A DNA stretch of 64,000 nt from Corynespora cassiicola (lineage: Eukaryota; Ascomycota; Dothideomycetes; Pleosporales; Corynesporascaceae): positions 1,302,001-1,366,000 of the forward strand of contig JAEUWY010000004.1 in NCBI GenBank assembly GCA_022059125.1. Direction: 5' to 3'. The notes under the pieces are model-generated. The model did no database searches. It was not told the DNA's origin and saw nothing but the letters and a program-made list of their open reading frames with translations. Every line of letters begins with the position of its first letter. Position 1 is the stretch's first letter. The translations under genes and the position numbers were made by a program. This document shows, in pieces, positions 19,744 through 31,400 of the stretch.

Positions 19744-22477
19744 GTGGAAGATGGGGATAAGGGGTAGAATGTAGAGAATGATAAGATTTATTCTTTCATG
19801 CGTCCCGTGACGTCGTGATGTTCTGTTTATCTTACTAACTTTCTGTTAAAAGTAGCCAATGCTACTGTTACCTTGTCCCTTACACTAATAAACAACAACC
19901 CTATAACGTTATCCGTTTTTATTAAAAGAAGCACGAAAGTTCCTTTTTCTTAACTTTACTACTTAATGCATGGATCGACGACAACATTCTCATTAGGATT
20001 GAGACGGCCAGTAATTCCAGAGACGCGTAGGCCCTGATTGTCGCTAGATACAGTCAGTAAAAAGCGCACCCGAAGTAATTTGCTCTTGGGGTTAAGAAAC
20101 CTAACAATTAATAACTGCTAAAATATATCCGGCTATTTTAATAAGCTTTATTGCTTTAAAAGCGATTTCACTAGCGTTGACTGCAAACTGTCAGACAGCC
20201 TGTATACTACAGCCTTCCTAGACAGCCTTAACGATCGAAAACGGAAGTTTTTTAAAGAGAAATAGAAGAATATGCGCGCTGTTTAACTCTATACAAACCC
20301 TAATACTAAGCTTAATATTATTATTATTATTTGAAGAGCGATTCTACTACGAGATCTAGGTGAAGCAGCGACGCGAAGACGAAAAAAAAAACAGAATAAA
20401 AACAGTAATAAGACTAAAGAAAAGACAGCAACGAAATGTACGGGCGCTCCAAATCCAGCTACTCTAGAATATAAGATAAAAGTTACTTTGCATATTGCGT
20501 CTACGGCAAGAAATGCCATATTAAAAACAATTACTAGAAGCTTTATTTTAAAAAATGGTTTTATGTTTTAAAAACAGACGCAAATTTACAGGCAGAAACT
20601 AAAAAAATCTTTAGTTAGCTAAATTTATCTATAACAAAAATTAGAATAAAATTGCCACTTTTGTTGATTCTGATGTTACCAGCTTTAATTTAGAGCTAAC
20701 TATTAGAAAAACACCAGATATCTACAGCTTCTAACTAGCCTAATTCTGTATAGCAACTGACCTATTTTCGCAGGCGTATAAAAACATCAGCGCTATAGTG
20801 CAAAAAAAGAAAAAACTATAGTTACTAGGTCTGATAGAAAAAAGCAAAATGAAATAGTTCATTTACTAACTCTATAAATGCTTTTTTTAACAGAACCAGC
20901 TTAACTGCGCAACATCTGGCTAGCAGACTTAGCTGTAAATATATATATTGTTAATAATCGCGGATTATTTCTCAGACTTTTATCTATTTAATATTAACAT
21001 TAATACTGTTGATGATTTAGCGACTCTAGAGATACACAGAGGTGTTGCGTGGATATTTTGCTTTTTAATGCTCAACAAAAGCCTACCAAGTTTCGCCTTT
21101 CCAATTTTGCTTATGCACCTAGAGGTAGATGTAATCTCATCTCACCCCTATGTGTATTTGATTTGTGGCGTGCTTCCTCTCTGAGAGGAGAGTACTAGAA
21201 AAGTACGATCATAATATCATCTCACTAGGTTTACTTGCCGAGAAGGCCGGTATACATAGACATTAGAGTAAGCATGGAACGACCCTGTCTACTAACTACA
21301 GGAAAGACATTAGCTTTGCCAACCTTCATGCTGGGCTATTCCGTCTCAGCATTCAATCAGCACAGCAAATACCCAATCCGTTCGAATCCCGAGAAGTACT
21401 TACAGCCGCAATAGATTTTGATAATCCAGTCTAGTGCATGCATCGCCGTCTGGGGCACATCAGGTTTCAAAGTATGCTAAAACCAAAAAAGCAGACACGG
21501 GCAGGAATGTTACAGAACAGTAAATCAGCGAAAGATTAAAGGCTGTTTGCCTTGTCTGTACGGCAGTGGGAGCGCTTACCAAGATCCCTCGCGATCCTGC
21601 AAAGCACTAATCTAAAAAAGCTTATAATACCTGCTTACAGAATATGCGTCAGCACTATAATTGTTAGCTGTAGTAACCATAAGTCCCACCTTTTTTGTTT
21701 AAAATTTTTCGTTTTATGCTTTTTTAATTATCTACATTTTCCAACACTAGAATAATTCTGAACTATTCTATACTTACTATGATAGTAAGAAGCGTATGTA
21801 GATTATTGTGCGAGAAGATTACGTAAATATATTAGCTGTACGGTTTTCTAAGGATCTATTTTTTTAATAACGTATTTTCATAAAGAGAAACAAGACGAAC
21901 TAGAACAATGCAGGGGAGAGGAGAGACTAAAATAAAAAGTGGTACCTACAGTAGACTATTATGTCTAACTAATTATAATGCTGACGTATACTCTGTAAGC
22001 GATAATCACAAGCTTCTTTTTCTATAAGGCCATTCAATTTGCCTCACAAGCTCAGTCTCATTCACGCACTTTATGCTTAACTGGTAGATACTTTGAAACA
22101 GATCGTAAAAGTCCCCACTGGACATCAGTTATCATAATATCGCGTGATTTGAAAGGAACACTGTTGAAATACTTCCCGGACCCGTGAAGACTAATATGAA
22201 TAGAAAAGGCTAGAAGAAATTGGGTGTATTATGAATCGGTTTTCCGGACCTCCGTCCCGCAATTTCCCTGCAGCTAGACATGATTTGACTTTTTTTCACT
22301 TACCAGTGGCCAGAATAATCATTATGAGATCGTAAGATCCGTCCAACCCCCACGCCTCTGGAAGATCTATAAAGCTGAAAAAGTCTGTTCAATCTCTCCC
22401 AAAATCCAGTCTCTTGCCTGTACTCAACTTCAAAGCCTGCACTCTACCTAGGACCCAACCCTATCAGCCTATTCACC
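19744..22477. other. AT-rich, gene-poor block with RIP-like decay
   Basis: Base composition switches sharply from the GC-rich genes on the left to AT-rich DNA full of TAA, TTA and CTAG. Apart from the copia relic annotated separately, no gene is supported. The final 110 bp (TATAAAG at about 22370) belong to the promoter of the small secreted gene. Transition-biased decay is apparent in the copia relic; elsewhere it is inferred from composition. Confidence 0.65.
20280..21060 (+). mobile_element. Decayed Ty1/copia LTR retrotransposon fragment (gag end and protease start)
   Basis: At 20481-20560 the frame reads a degenerate CCHC zinc knuckle (YCVYGKKCHIKNNY, stop, KLY). The usual Cys-Trp-Lys-Leu-His end of such knuckles appears as Tyr-stop-Lys-Leu-Tyr, each change fitting G-to-A or C-to-T. 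At 20917-20970 comes WLADLAVNIYIVNNRGLF, the site of the copia protease active-site segment, with its Ser-Gly-Ala lost. One extra base near 20971 shifts the frame, after which SDFYLFNININTVDDLATLE continues the same domain. The upstream DNA (about 20340-20440) codes a Lys/Arg-rich stretch as in gag. No LTRs, integrase or reverse transcriptase were recognised. The element is clearly dead. Confidence 0.7.
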
Positions 22478-22810
22478 ATGGTCAACATGAAGATCCTCGT
22501 CCTCTCCACCATCTCTATCTTCGCCAGTACCGGCTCAGCTGCAGATTGCTATGGCAAAAACCCTAAAGCCTCGATTGACGCTGCCTGGGCGGCCCGCCAA
22601 GCTTACTGCGGCAACAACCTCTGGAAGAACACGGCCACATTTGCCTTGAATGGCGTCCAGATCGTCAACACTAGCCCAGGATCCAATACGAAACAAGTCT
22701 GTTGGGATGCATTTGAGAACATTATCAACCAGTGTAGGAAGAATGGGAAGTTCAACCTCGGCTTGTATGAATACGGGGATGCGGAGTATAACATGTCTTG
22801 GGGAGGATAG
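22478..22810 (+). CDS. Small secreted Cys-containing protein, effector-like
   Basis: 110 residues, ATG in CACCATGG context, no intron. The N-terminus (MVNMKILVLSTISIFASTGS, then AA) is a signal peptide with probable cleavage just before DCYGK. The mature protein of about 88 residues has four Cys (DCYGK, YCGNN, VCWDAF, NQCRK), enough for two disulfides, and ends GDAEYNMSWGG. A TATA-like box (TATAAAG) lies about 110 bp upstream. The gene sits in AT-rich, repeat-bearing DNA next to a dead retrotransposon, a setting typical of effector genes in plant-associated fungi. The CW(D)AFENIINQC layout recalls other small secreted fungal proteins, but I cannot name a family. The host role is inference from setting and structure only. 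Confidence 0.7.
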   Translation: MVNMKILVLSTISIFASTGSAADCYGKNPKASIDAAWAARQAYCGNNLWKNTATFALNGVQIVNTSPGSNTKQVCWDAFENIINQCRKNGKFNLGLYEYGDAEYNMSWGG

Positions 22811-23517
22811 GGACTGTATTGAACTATAGGGTATCGATTTGAATTGTTGGACAATAAACGGCTGGACGTGAGGAGATGAAAATCGAAATGCCTACAATAA
22901 ATCCTTCAGCTAAAAGAAATAATTTATAGTCGCATACTCTCTAGTACAAATTCTCGGTCTTGTAAAATGTGGACCATCTTCTAAGATTAAATTCTAAATT
23001 GTTAGTGAGTTTAAGCCTGCGGCGTACTATCAGCTCGCTGCTGCTGACCACAAGCCATCCATACTTTCAAACTTGCAGAAAAAGTCGCTATCTCAAGTAC
23101 CTAATAAGCTAGAAACTCACGGCTGTTTAAGAAATCAGGTGCCAAATTCAACCCGCTTATACATTGTGTTAATTTTATAATTTTAAACGCATTAGTAATA
23201 GCCCGATATGTAACTTACATAAAGCAGTATAGTAAAAGTGTATTTAAATTATAAAATATAAAGGCTGCTTTTAATGCTAGCGCATATATATAAAAGCTTT
23301 TATTTTACACATATTCCTATTAACAAAAGTAACTGTTCATTATAAAGCTATAACGCTCTGCTTTTTTTATACTTAAAATGTCAGTAACTTGTAAAAAAAG
23401 TATTAGGACAGTAATCAAATTTAATGACTGCTATCTTAATTAAATGTTTTGGTACAACACTCACCTATTCTCCATATATATTCTTCTCCTAAGAAATCAA
23501 AGCCCGGCCTACCTTGG
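22811..23517. other. AT-rich intergenic, no gene seen
   Basis: Very AT-rich (for example 23160-23420), with many TAA and TTTAAA strings. No coding frame with family features was found. It probably continues the decayed block to the left. Confidence 0.5.
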
Positions 23518-23871
23518 ATGATCCGAGCCCGGGACATCTCTCGTATCGCCCCAATGCTCAGGCACGGCTCATATGTTGGGGATCTGAATCCACAGCCAGC
23601 ACTTGAAAGTGAACTAGAAGCGGAGAAATTGATGTTTCAGTTGGTATTCGAGAACAACCTCGGACAATTCGGCTCGATGATCGATTGTCATATCCGACAA
23701 CGTGCAAAACTTGGGAAACAGTGCCTCATAGTCCATTTCAGATACGCACTGCCTGCCGTAGGTACGCCGACATGGGATAAGATCAAAAACTTCCATGGCA
23801 GTGCTTCCTTCGACTTGCAGCCTAATGACAACAATGATGGAAGCCCGAGGAAAAAGAGAAAGATGCAATAA
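23518..23871 (+). CDS. Unrecognised 117-residue protein, uncertain gene
   Basis: The open frame extends upstream to 23449, but its first in-frame ATG is 23518 (MIRARDISRIAPMLRHGSYV). The middle is regular (SELEAEKLMFQLVFENNLGQ), and it ends in a strong basic cluster, SPRKKRKMQ, like a nuclear localisation signal. No family was recognised, and an upstream exon is possible. GC content is higher than the surrounding AT-rich DNA, which weakly favours coding. It could equally be the surviving end of a decayed gene. Confidence 0.35.
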   Translation: MIRARDISRIAPMLRHGSYVGDLNPQPALESELEAEKLMFQLVFENNLGQFGSMIDCHIRQRAKLGKQCLIVHFRYALPAVGTPTWDKIKNFHGSASFDLQPNDNNDGSPRKKRKMQ

Positions 23872-24291
23872 TAGTACAGAAACGCCACAAATGAGAGATT
23901 AGATTCTGACGGATCCATCTTTGAGAAAGGACTGATGTTACTGAGTTGTACCGTAATAGGGTCTGGATTGTAAAAGAAGCAGTCCAATCATTCGGTGTAG
24001 GAAATTCTAGAACATCAATCCAACTCAACCATGTTGATCCCTCTAACCCCACTTTTTCCACCCGTTTGCACTAACGATCCAAGCTCCACAAAACAACAAA
24101 CAAACAAAGTGAAAAATATCTCCGCATGAACGCCACATCGAGGATAGGCTAAAAACAAAACCGACTGTCCTTGAACCCTTAAAAGACCACCCCCACTAAA
24201 CCTTGGACTTTGTGCACTCAACATTTCTAGGCTAGCCGCAACCTCCCACCTACAACCTATTTTCACTCGCACCCACCGCACTCACACCACT

Positions 24292-24999
24292 ATGGCCCCA
24301 CCAACCACTTACTCAGATGCTTCATCCCCCTACACCCCAACCCAAATAAAACACGTGCTGCTCTCCGCTCTCTCTCCCCTTCCAAGCAGCCCCTTGTCCT
24401 TCGGCACGGGCTACGACTCCGACAGCTCCTCCTGCTCAGATGGCGAACCTCCCAGCACCCTCCCGTGGTCCATGCCGCGTAACCTCAGCAACGACGATTC
24501 GCCCACCTACCGTGCCAATCGCCGCCACCAGCAGTATGAGTCCCCGGTGCGACCATCGCCTGTGCAGAGCAAGTCCGGACAAGAGATGTTCGAGGTCGAG
24601 TCTGGGTTTTTGCAGGCGATGGTGGGGCTGTTGGAGAGGCAGGCGAAGATTGTGCCCGAATTTATGTTGACGGAGGGGGAGGTGAGGGGGATTGTGGGGG
24701 AGGAGGTGGGGAGGCTGATGAGAGAGATTGGGGAAGAGGGCAAGTCGGAGGTTAAAGATGAGGGAGATAGGGGTGAGGATGTTGTTGAAGTGCTTTCCAA
24801 GTTCTTCACCACTTCGAGGATACTGGGGGTTGGGGCTGCGGCTGCGGGCTTGTTGGTCGGGAGGAGGGCAGTGACGAGGCATTCGAAGGAGGCGATGGGG
24901 TATTTGATGGAGGGAGCGAAAGGGGGAGTCGCAGGGCTTATTGGAGCCTTGGTCATCAAGCATGTACTTAGGCGGTTGGAGAGACTCGGAATGCTCTGA
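24292..24999 (+). CDS. Unrecognised 235-residue protein with C-terminal hydrophobic segments
   Basis: Single exon from ATG 24292 (CACTATGGCC). The first 95 residues are Ser/Pro/Asp-rich and disordered (YDSDSSSCSDGEPPS). Residues about 100-135 form a helical stretch (MFEVESGFLQAMVGLLERQA). Residues about 176-190 (ILGVGAAAAGLLVGRRA) and about 208-224 (GAKGGVAGLIGALVIKHVL) are hydrophobic and Gly/Ala-rich, perhaps two membrane-associated helices, followed by a basic amphipathic end (RRLERLGML). Codon use is GC-rich like the core genes. I do not recognise the family; a small membrane or mitochondrial protein is possible but unproven. Confidence 0.55.
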   Translation: MAPPTTYSDASSPYTPTQIKHVLLSALSPLPSSPLSFGTGYDSDSSSCSDGEPPSTLPWSMPRNLSNDDSPTYRANRRHQQYESPVRPSPVQSKSGQEMFEVESGFLQAMVGLLERQAKIVPEFMLTEGEVRGIVGEEVGRLMREIGEEGKSEVKDEGDRGEDVVEVLSKFFTTSRILGVGAAAAGLLVGRRAVTRHSKEAMGYLMEGAKGGVAGLIGALVIKHVLRRLERLGML

Positions 25000-25269
25000 A
25001 GGTCTTTCCTGATGGGTGAACAAGCACACATGTTCATCGAAATGGATGGATATATGATGATAAAGATGAGATAACGAGAATCTAGGAACAGCATTGCTTG
25101 AATAGACACGAGACAGACAAAACAGAGAGAAAACTACAAGATCATTTGATGTCAAATGTACAAGATACTAGTGCCACCAGCAAACTCAATAATTCCATCA
25201 AACAAATAACAAGAAGACCAGACCGTAGCGCATGACCTAACCCACAATCCGAGATAAAACTCCCATCGG

Positions 25270-25990
25270 ATCGCCTCAGGCATCCATCATACCATCAAAT
25301 TACCTTGCACTTCAAACTCCTCATCTACAGACACAGTCAAGCTGATATCCTTAGGTTCGCACATCCTGATCCTATCAATTGAATGGTTACGCAGTTCCTC
25401 TACCTGGTATGATTGGGGCCAGGTATGAGTCTCGTCACTTAGATTCTCCTTAATTTTCACCCCCTTCACATATTAGAAATCCTCCTCGACTCCCACAATC
25501 ATCGCGTAGTCGTACGCATGCTGAACGGTATTGCGCACGGCCAGCCCCCTCGCCTCGAATTTGACGAGCTCTTCTGTCTCTTCCGTCAGACACTAGCCAA
25601 CACCCCGGGTCTCGGCATTCCTTCGCATCATTCTGTACTTTTCTGCAACTTCATTCAGCAAGCCAAAGCCTGCGAATGTTTTCACGATTACGTGCGCAGT
25701 GTACCGCGCTACCCTGGTTGTTAGGCCTCCCTCAGTCGTATGATAGCTGTAGGTTCCGTAGTCCTCTTCAGTTATAGAGTAGCGTGTGATTGCGGTATCG
25801 TTGGTATCAATATCGGTGGATTGTGTCTGCGCGCAGTCGGGTATGATGGTGTCATGGATGATCTTCTCCATCTCTTCCCTCGCCTCAACTGTAGAGGAAT
25901 GATGAAGACCTCCATGTGAACTTATTCGGATGGTGAAAATTTCACGGAAGCCTAATGCACAGATATGCCACGGACTGTGACGCTACCAGC
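25270..25990 (-). pseudogene. Decayed protein-coding gene of unknown family
   Basis: Reading the minus strand from about 25990, a coherent frame runs CALGFREIFTIRI, EAREEMEKIIHDTIIPDC, SYHTTEGGLTTRVARYTAHV, FAGFGLLNEVAEKYRMMRRN to a TAG at about 25593. Beyond it the sequence still looks coding (LTEETEELVKFEARG), then shifts frame (LAVRNTVQHAYDYAMIVGVE), meets a TAA, and resumes (KGVKIKENLSDETHTWPQSY). One stop, one frameshift and another stop within 350 bp, with good coding character on both sides, indicate a dead gene rather than introns; no splice sites bridge the defects. The family is not recognised. Confidence 0.5.
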
Positions 25991-28491
25991 GATGTGCCTT
26001 GTGATTCACTAACGAGGTGCTTTAGTATGCCCCTGCGCAAGATCAATGTCGGGTATGCCCAGCCGAAGTAAAACACAAGCATCTCTTTCATTATATAGAC
26101 ATGACACACACTGGATCTAAGAGTTGCAGAAATAACCGCAACCGCGCGATAGTGGGTTATCGTGCCAGCTCTGGCCGCTGGAGTTGTGGGGTTCCTTTTT
26201 CACGATAGTGATGGATCCGGAAGCCTAAATCCCCCCGGAATACGAGATCTTGTCTACATATGGAATGGTGAAATTGAGGGCAATTGGGCGAATGTGTGTA
26301 AGAAATTTAGCGGATTCAACGACAGCTTGAGCTGAGAACGGGAGATGGACATTAGATTTGCCATCTGCGATACTGCCACGTATTTCTTCAATCTCTCTGA
26401 TTGCACAATTAGCCCTATAGCTACCTGGGTACTCCAATACAGATGAGCACAAGGAGTAATTGGGGCGCATGCAAGTGCGCTGTAATTGGATTCGGGACTC
26501 TGCCGTCAGACGATGTGGGAAAAAGAAGAAAAGCAGCAAAGTCGTCCGATGATGTCGTGGGCGACGACTCGGACACAGATTGGAGATTTTTTTCCTTCCT
26601 GCCAACTGGCTGTCGAGTGACGTTGCCCGTCAGCACAGCGAACGGTCAGGACTAGGGTTGGGGCGAGGCTGACAGGTGTGAGGGTGATGACGTAAAATGC
26701 CGATGAGCTTAATTGGACGCAGCACCCCACGCTGCAATCTCGACTTCCTCGCCGCACACCGCTCATCCCCTCCCCATCGGTACCCTTCTCAGCCTCGCCG
26801 AAGCCTCGCCGTGTTTTGCGGCCCCACGGCCACGATACGTCGGGCGAGCAGGAACCCGACTCGTTTCGCAGAGCTCCGCTCGCCTCTCCAATCCGAGCCA
26901 GCCCGACGGGTCGGCCCCTGTGAGCCTTGTGCTCTTCTGCCCCTTTGTATTTATAATTCATCCCCAATCTTTTACTCGCCTTTTTCAAGGCACACCCAAG
27001 ACGGCTGTTCTGATTGGGCCGTGTGAGATGAAGGACGGTGAGCTACACAGCTGGAAAGGATCCCGCAGCACCCATAGGGCTGAGTACTAAGGCTTAGACG
27101 GCACGTCGATCTCCCAATGAACTGCCATGCCGACTGTCAACGCTCCTACTTGCTGCTTCTGCAGCTGCACCGTTGACTCAGGAGGCGGATCAGTCGGTGT
27201 TGCTAGCTGGAGGGTGGTCAGCTAACGGTGAACCCTTGGCATCTCTGTTGCCTCCAGGGTTGTATCAGTCGAATATGCAGGGACACCAAATGTCCTCGCA
27301 TTTTGTCCCTGTGTGCAGTCTCCCAGCGACGTGGACAGCGTGAGACATTTCCCTTATCCGGGTCGCTTGCTGTGGGAACCGACGCCGTTGGCCGCTCTGC
27401 TCGTGTTTAAGCCTCCAAGAGGCTTATCGATACGAGGAAAAGCAGCGCAGGAAGAGGCCAGAATCGGGATCTAAGGACGCCACAGAACGGCCATCGCGTT
27501 TTCTGGACCGCATTGAGGCTCGGTTTCTAGGCATTTCCAACCCCATGACGACCAAATGCGCACCTTTGACTTGGCCTGAACGCTTGTTGCCCTCCTTGAA
27601 GCAAAGTGAATGTCCACCTGACGAGCTACTGTCGGACTGGCAATTCTAGCAGCACCAAATGTACAATGCGGGCGCATTCCGACATTTGCCAGCCTCGGTG
27701 GGAGCCGTGATTCCCTACCTTTTCTCCAGCTCAGCTCGGCGGTCGGCAATCTCCATCGAGGCTAGACGCGAGCAGATCATCGGCGAGCATTCTACCCTCT
27801 GTCGCTGAAAGGTGACTTGACACGGGCTGGTGACATTGCAACGTCGCTCTGCATTGAATCTTCGGCGAGGGCAGGCAGGTCACTGACCTCCACAACTGTG
27901 AGTGAGCGGTACGGGGCTGGCGGGACGGGAGCAAGAGAAGTCGGTCAGCCTTCTACCTCGTTGCGGCTAGTATACCGCCCCCAAACCAATCGGGCATGGA
28001 CCATGGATGTTCTGTCCGTTCACAGGGAACCACAGGCTCAGCCCACGGCTCGTCGCTGCTGGTCTGCGTCCCAATTCGTCGTCGAGGGCCCCCGACGGCT
28101 AAAGGTGCAGACCAGGGCAGCTGGCATGGCACCATGCCTCGTCTGCCTGCCCGCCCTTTTGCTCTGCGACTGTTAGCGCCCTCTGCACAGCTCGATGGGG
28201 TCGCGCTGGCCGCCGCCCGTTGATTCGTCACATTGCGGCGAGCGGGGGTCCGGCGGCCGCGCCGAGGCAGAGGGCCTGTCTGACCGCCCCGCTTATTTTC
28301 TCACGGAGCGGTGCTATTTCTGACAATACCACTCCAAACGAGAGAGCTTGTGCCGTCATGAGCGCGGCTGAGGGCTTCCTTCCTTCATACCCACTCCATT
28401 TATTAACAACCTCGATGCCCCCAATGGATTCCGCCAGCTCCCAACCCCATAGTCTGCCCCTGACTACGCCTGAACAGGCCCAGGATTGACA
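25991..28491. other. 2.5 kb intergenic upstream of the calpain gene, no gene seen
   Basis: Composition returns to mid-GC. Open frames of 60-160 residues occur on both strands, but they overlap each other, have atypical composition and lack family features or spliced continuity. No tRNA, 5S rRNA or repeat array was seen. It could contain a long 5' leader or a non-coding transcript for the calpain gene; that is only a possibility. Confidence 0.45.
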
Positions 28492-31400
28492 ATGGACTCT
28501 CAAATATCACATGTCGACCTGCTGAACATCACACGCCCGCAATCAAGAGCTGCCAGCATGGCTCCCGAAGCTCAACCTCCCCGCCCGCTCCCCAGGGCCA
28601 AGAAACAACCGCCCCAGAAGAGCATCGACGACTTCTGGTACACGTTCACCACCAAACATCCCGGCAAGATCTTTACCGTGCTTCCGGATAACCTCTATGC
28701 AAAGCGCGCTGCTGCACACGCCCCCAAAGGCTCCATCCCCGGCCAGAATGCCATCGCTTCATACCAGGAGGCCGTCGACGCCTGCAGGAAAAAGGTTGAC
28801 AAGATTGTCAAGGAGTGCAAGCGCCTGAACCAAAAGTACCGCGACCCCCACTTTGACATCGAATCCGACTTCAAGCGGTGGAAGCTGTTTCCAGACCTTC
28901 CTCCCGACTGCCTGACCGCCCTGAACGAGGACAAGTCCATGTTTCAGCCCATGTCGGTCAAGAGAATTGAGGTATTGCCCACATCTCCAGCTGTGTGCGG
29001 CGTAGCACTAGGCTAACCATTGCCGCGAATCACAGGACATCTTCGACAAACCCCAGTTTTTCATCGAAGGCGCTACCGCAAACGACGTCCGACAGGGCAA
29101 TGATGGCGACTGCTGGTTCATGTCAGCTCTCGCCACGATTAGCAACAAAGACGGCTTGGTCCAGAAGGTGTGCGTTGCTCGCGACGAGAAAGTGGGTGTA
29201 TACGGATTCGTGTTCCACAGAGGTATGCACTCGAACACCTGCATGATCTAGAAAACGCGCTGACGTCGCACAGACGGGGAATGGATCTCGGAAGTCATCG
29301 ACGATAAGCTATACCTGATCAAGGAGGATTTTGACGAGGCCACTCTCGGGCGACACCAATGGCTGGAGCTGTCGAATCGGAAAAGCCCGGAGGACGAATA
29401 TCGCACAGTCATGCAGACAGGGTCTCGTGCCCTGTACTTTGCGCAATGCAGTGACCCCAACGAGACCTGGCTGCCGCTCCTGGAGAAGGCATATGCCAAG
29501 GCTCATGGTGATTACTCAGCCATCGATGGCGGGTTCGTGGGTGAGGGCATCGAGGACCTCACTGGGGGCGTTACTTCAGAGGTCTTTGCGACGGATATCC
29601 TTGACAAGGACAAGTTCTGGCGCGAAGAGTTGCTGAATGTCAACAAGACCTTCCTCTTTGGATGCGGCCAGATGGGAGGCATCTACGGTCAGCGCAAAGG
29701 CATCCAGGAGAAGCATGCCTACTCTATCATGGAGGCCCGCGACATTGACGGTCAGCGCCTTCTCAAACTCCGCAACCCTTGGGGTAGGACAGAATGGACT
29801 GGCCGTTGGAGTGATGGATCTGAGGAGTGGACTCCTGAATGGATGCAGAAACTAAACCACAAGTTTGGTGACGACGGCGTCTTCTGGATCTCCTATCGAG
29901 ACCTTCTCAGAAACTACCAGCACTTCGACAGGACCCGACTGTTCGGGCCTGAGTGGACTGTTTCACAGCAGTGGACCAGTGTCAATGTGCCCTGGTCGGT
30001 CGACTACTTGGACACCAAGTTCAAGATCCACCTTTCCAAGCCCAGTCCAGTTGTCATCGTTCTCAGCCAGCTTGACGACCGGTACTTTGAGGGCCTTCAA
30101 GGTCAATACGAATTCAACCTCCAATTCCGCCTCCACAAAGATGACGAGGAAGAATATATTGTACGCAGCAACGGCGCGTACTATATGAAGCGTTCAGTGT
30201 CTACAGAACTCGACTTGGAGGCTGGCAACTACACTGTTTTGCTCAAAATCAAAGCGACGCGATTTCCCCATCAAACCGCCGAAGAGGTCATCCGCGAAAC
30301 ATGTGCCAAACGCCGTGAAAAACTCCTTTCTATTGGGCTCTCGTATGATCTCGCACATGCAAAGGGCCAATTCCGAGAACAGGAAAAGGAAAAGGCCGCC
30401 CGTGAGCATGAGCGGAAGGTTGAGCGCAAGAAGGCTGAGATGAAGCAGAGGCACGAACGTGAGAGGAGGCTCCGCAAAAAGGCCAAGCTGCGAGAGCAGA
30501 AGAAGGCTGCCAAACACCGAAGGTCCAAGAATGAGATCAAGGATGTCGAGCGGAGACTTCACGATCTCACTGGCCTCGGAATCAACGTCGATGACGAAGT
30601 GCGCCCATCTGGCGACGAAGAAGGCAGGCCTGTTCACCCCAGTGTTGCTAGGCATCACAGAGCCTCTAGCACAAGTGCAGTGGATCCTATCAGGGAACGT
30701 TCCTCAAGCCCAGGTGGCGGATTTGGCGGACGAGGTGGCTACAACAGAGGTCGTGATGGATGTAAGTATTTTTGAAAATTCGCCCATCAAAGATGAAGCT
30801 AACCAAATTTAACAGACAACCTGCCAAACAGCCCTCCGACTAGCGCTGCGCGCCACGGCGGAAGCATGGCTGAAGCACTTGCGTTGCAAGGCAGAGGTGG
30901 ATATCAGGGCCGCGGAGGTTACAATGCACCAGCTGAAGCCTTCTCTGGACGTGGTGGCTATAATCAGAACATGCCCAGCGAGGGCTTCTCCGGCCGTGAT
31001 GGATATAATGCTGGTCGCGATGGATACAACGGACGCGACGGCTACAACGGCCGTGATGGATACAATGGACGTGATGGGTACAACGACGGTGCCCAAACCG
31101 ACTCGCCCATTCCCACCCCTCAAACTGACGAGTTCCGCCCTGGAACGCCATCCCAACGTCCATACAGCCCGCGACCCGATCGCCGTGGAACCCAACCTTC
31201 GCCGACCCCATCTCGAAGGGCTACTCTGTCGCCCATTCCTGGGCTACGGCCTGGTATCTCAGTTACTCGTGGTAGGGGCACTAGCGTGTGCTCTCACCGC
31301 GCACGTCAGGGTGTCTACTCGCCCGAAGAACTGTCGGACGACTCATCTTGGGACTCTGAGCTCGATGGTCCAGATTCTGATCTCTCTGACTTTGATGATC

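Noticed and set aside
21375..21400. GTTCGAATCCC, like a tRNA internal promoter (B box)
   Set aside because: No matching A box at the right distance and the flanks do not fold into a cloverleaf by eye.
26506..26988. 160-residue minus-strand frame in the intergenic region before the calpain gene
   Set aside because: It begins with no supporting context, is low in coding character, overlaps frames on the other strand and shows no family features.
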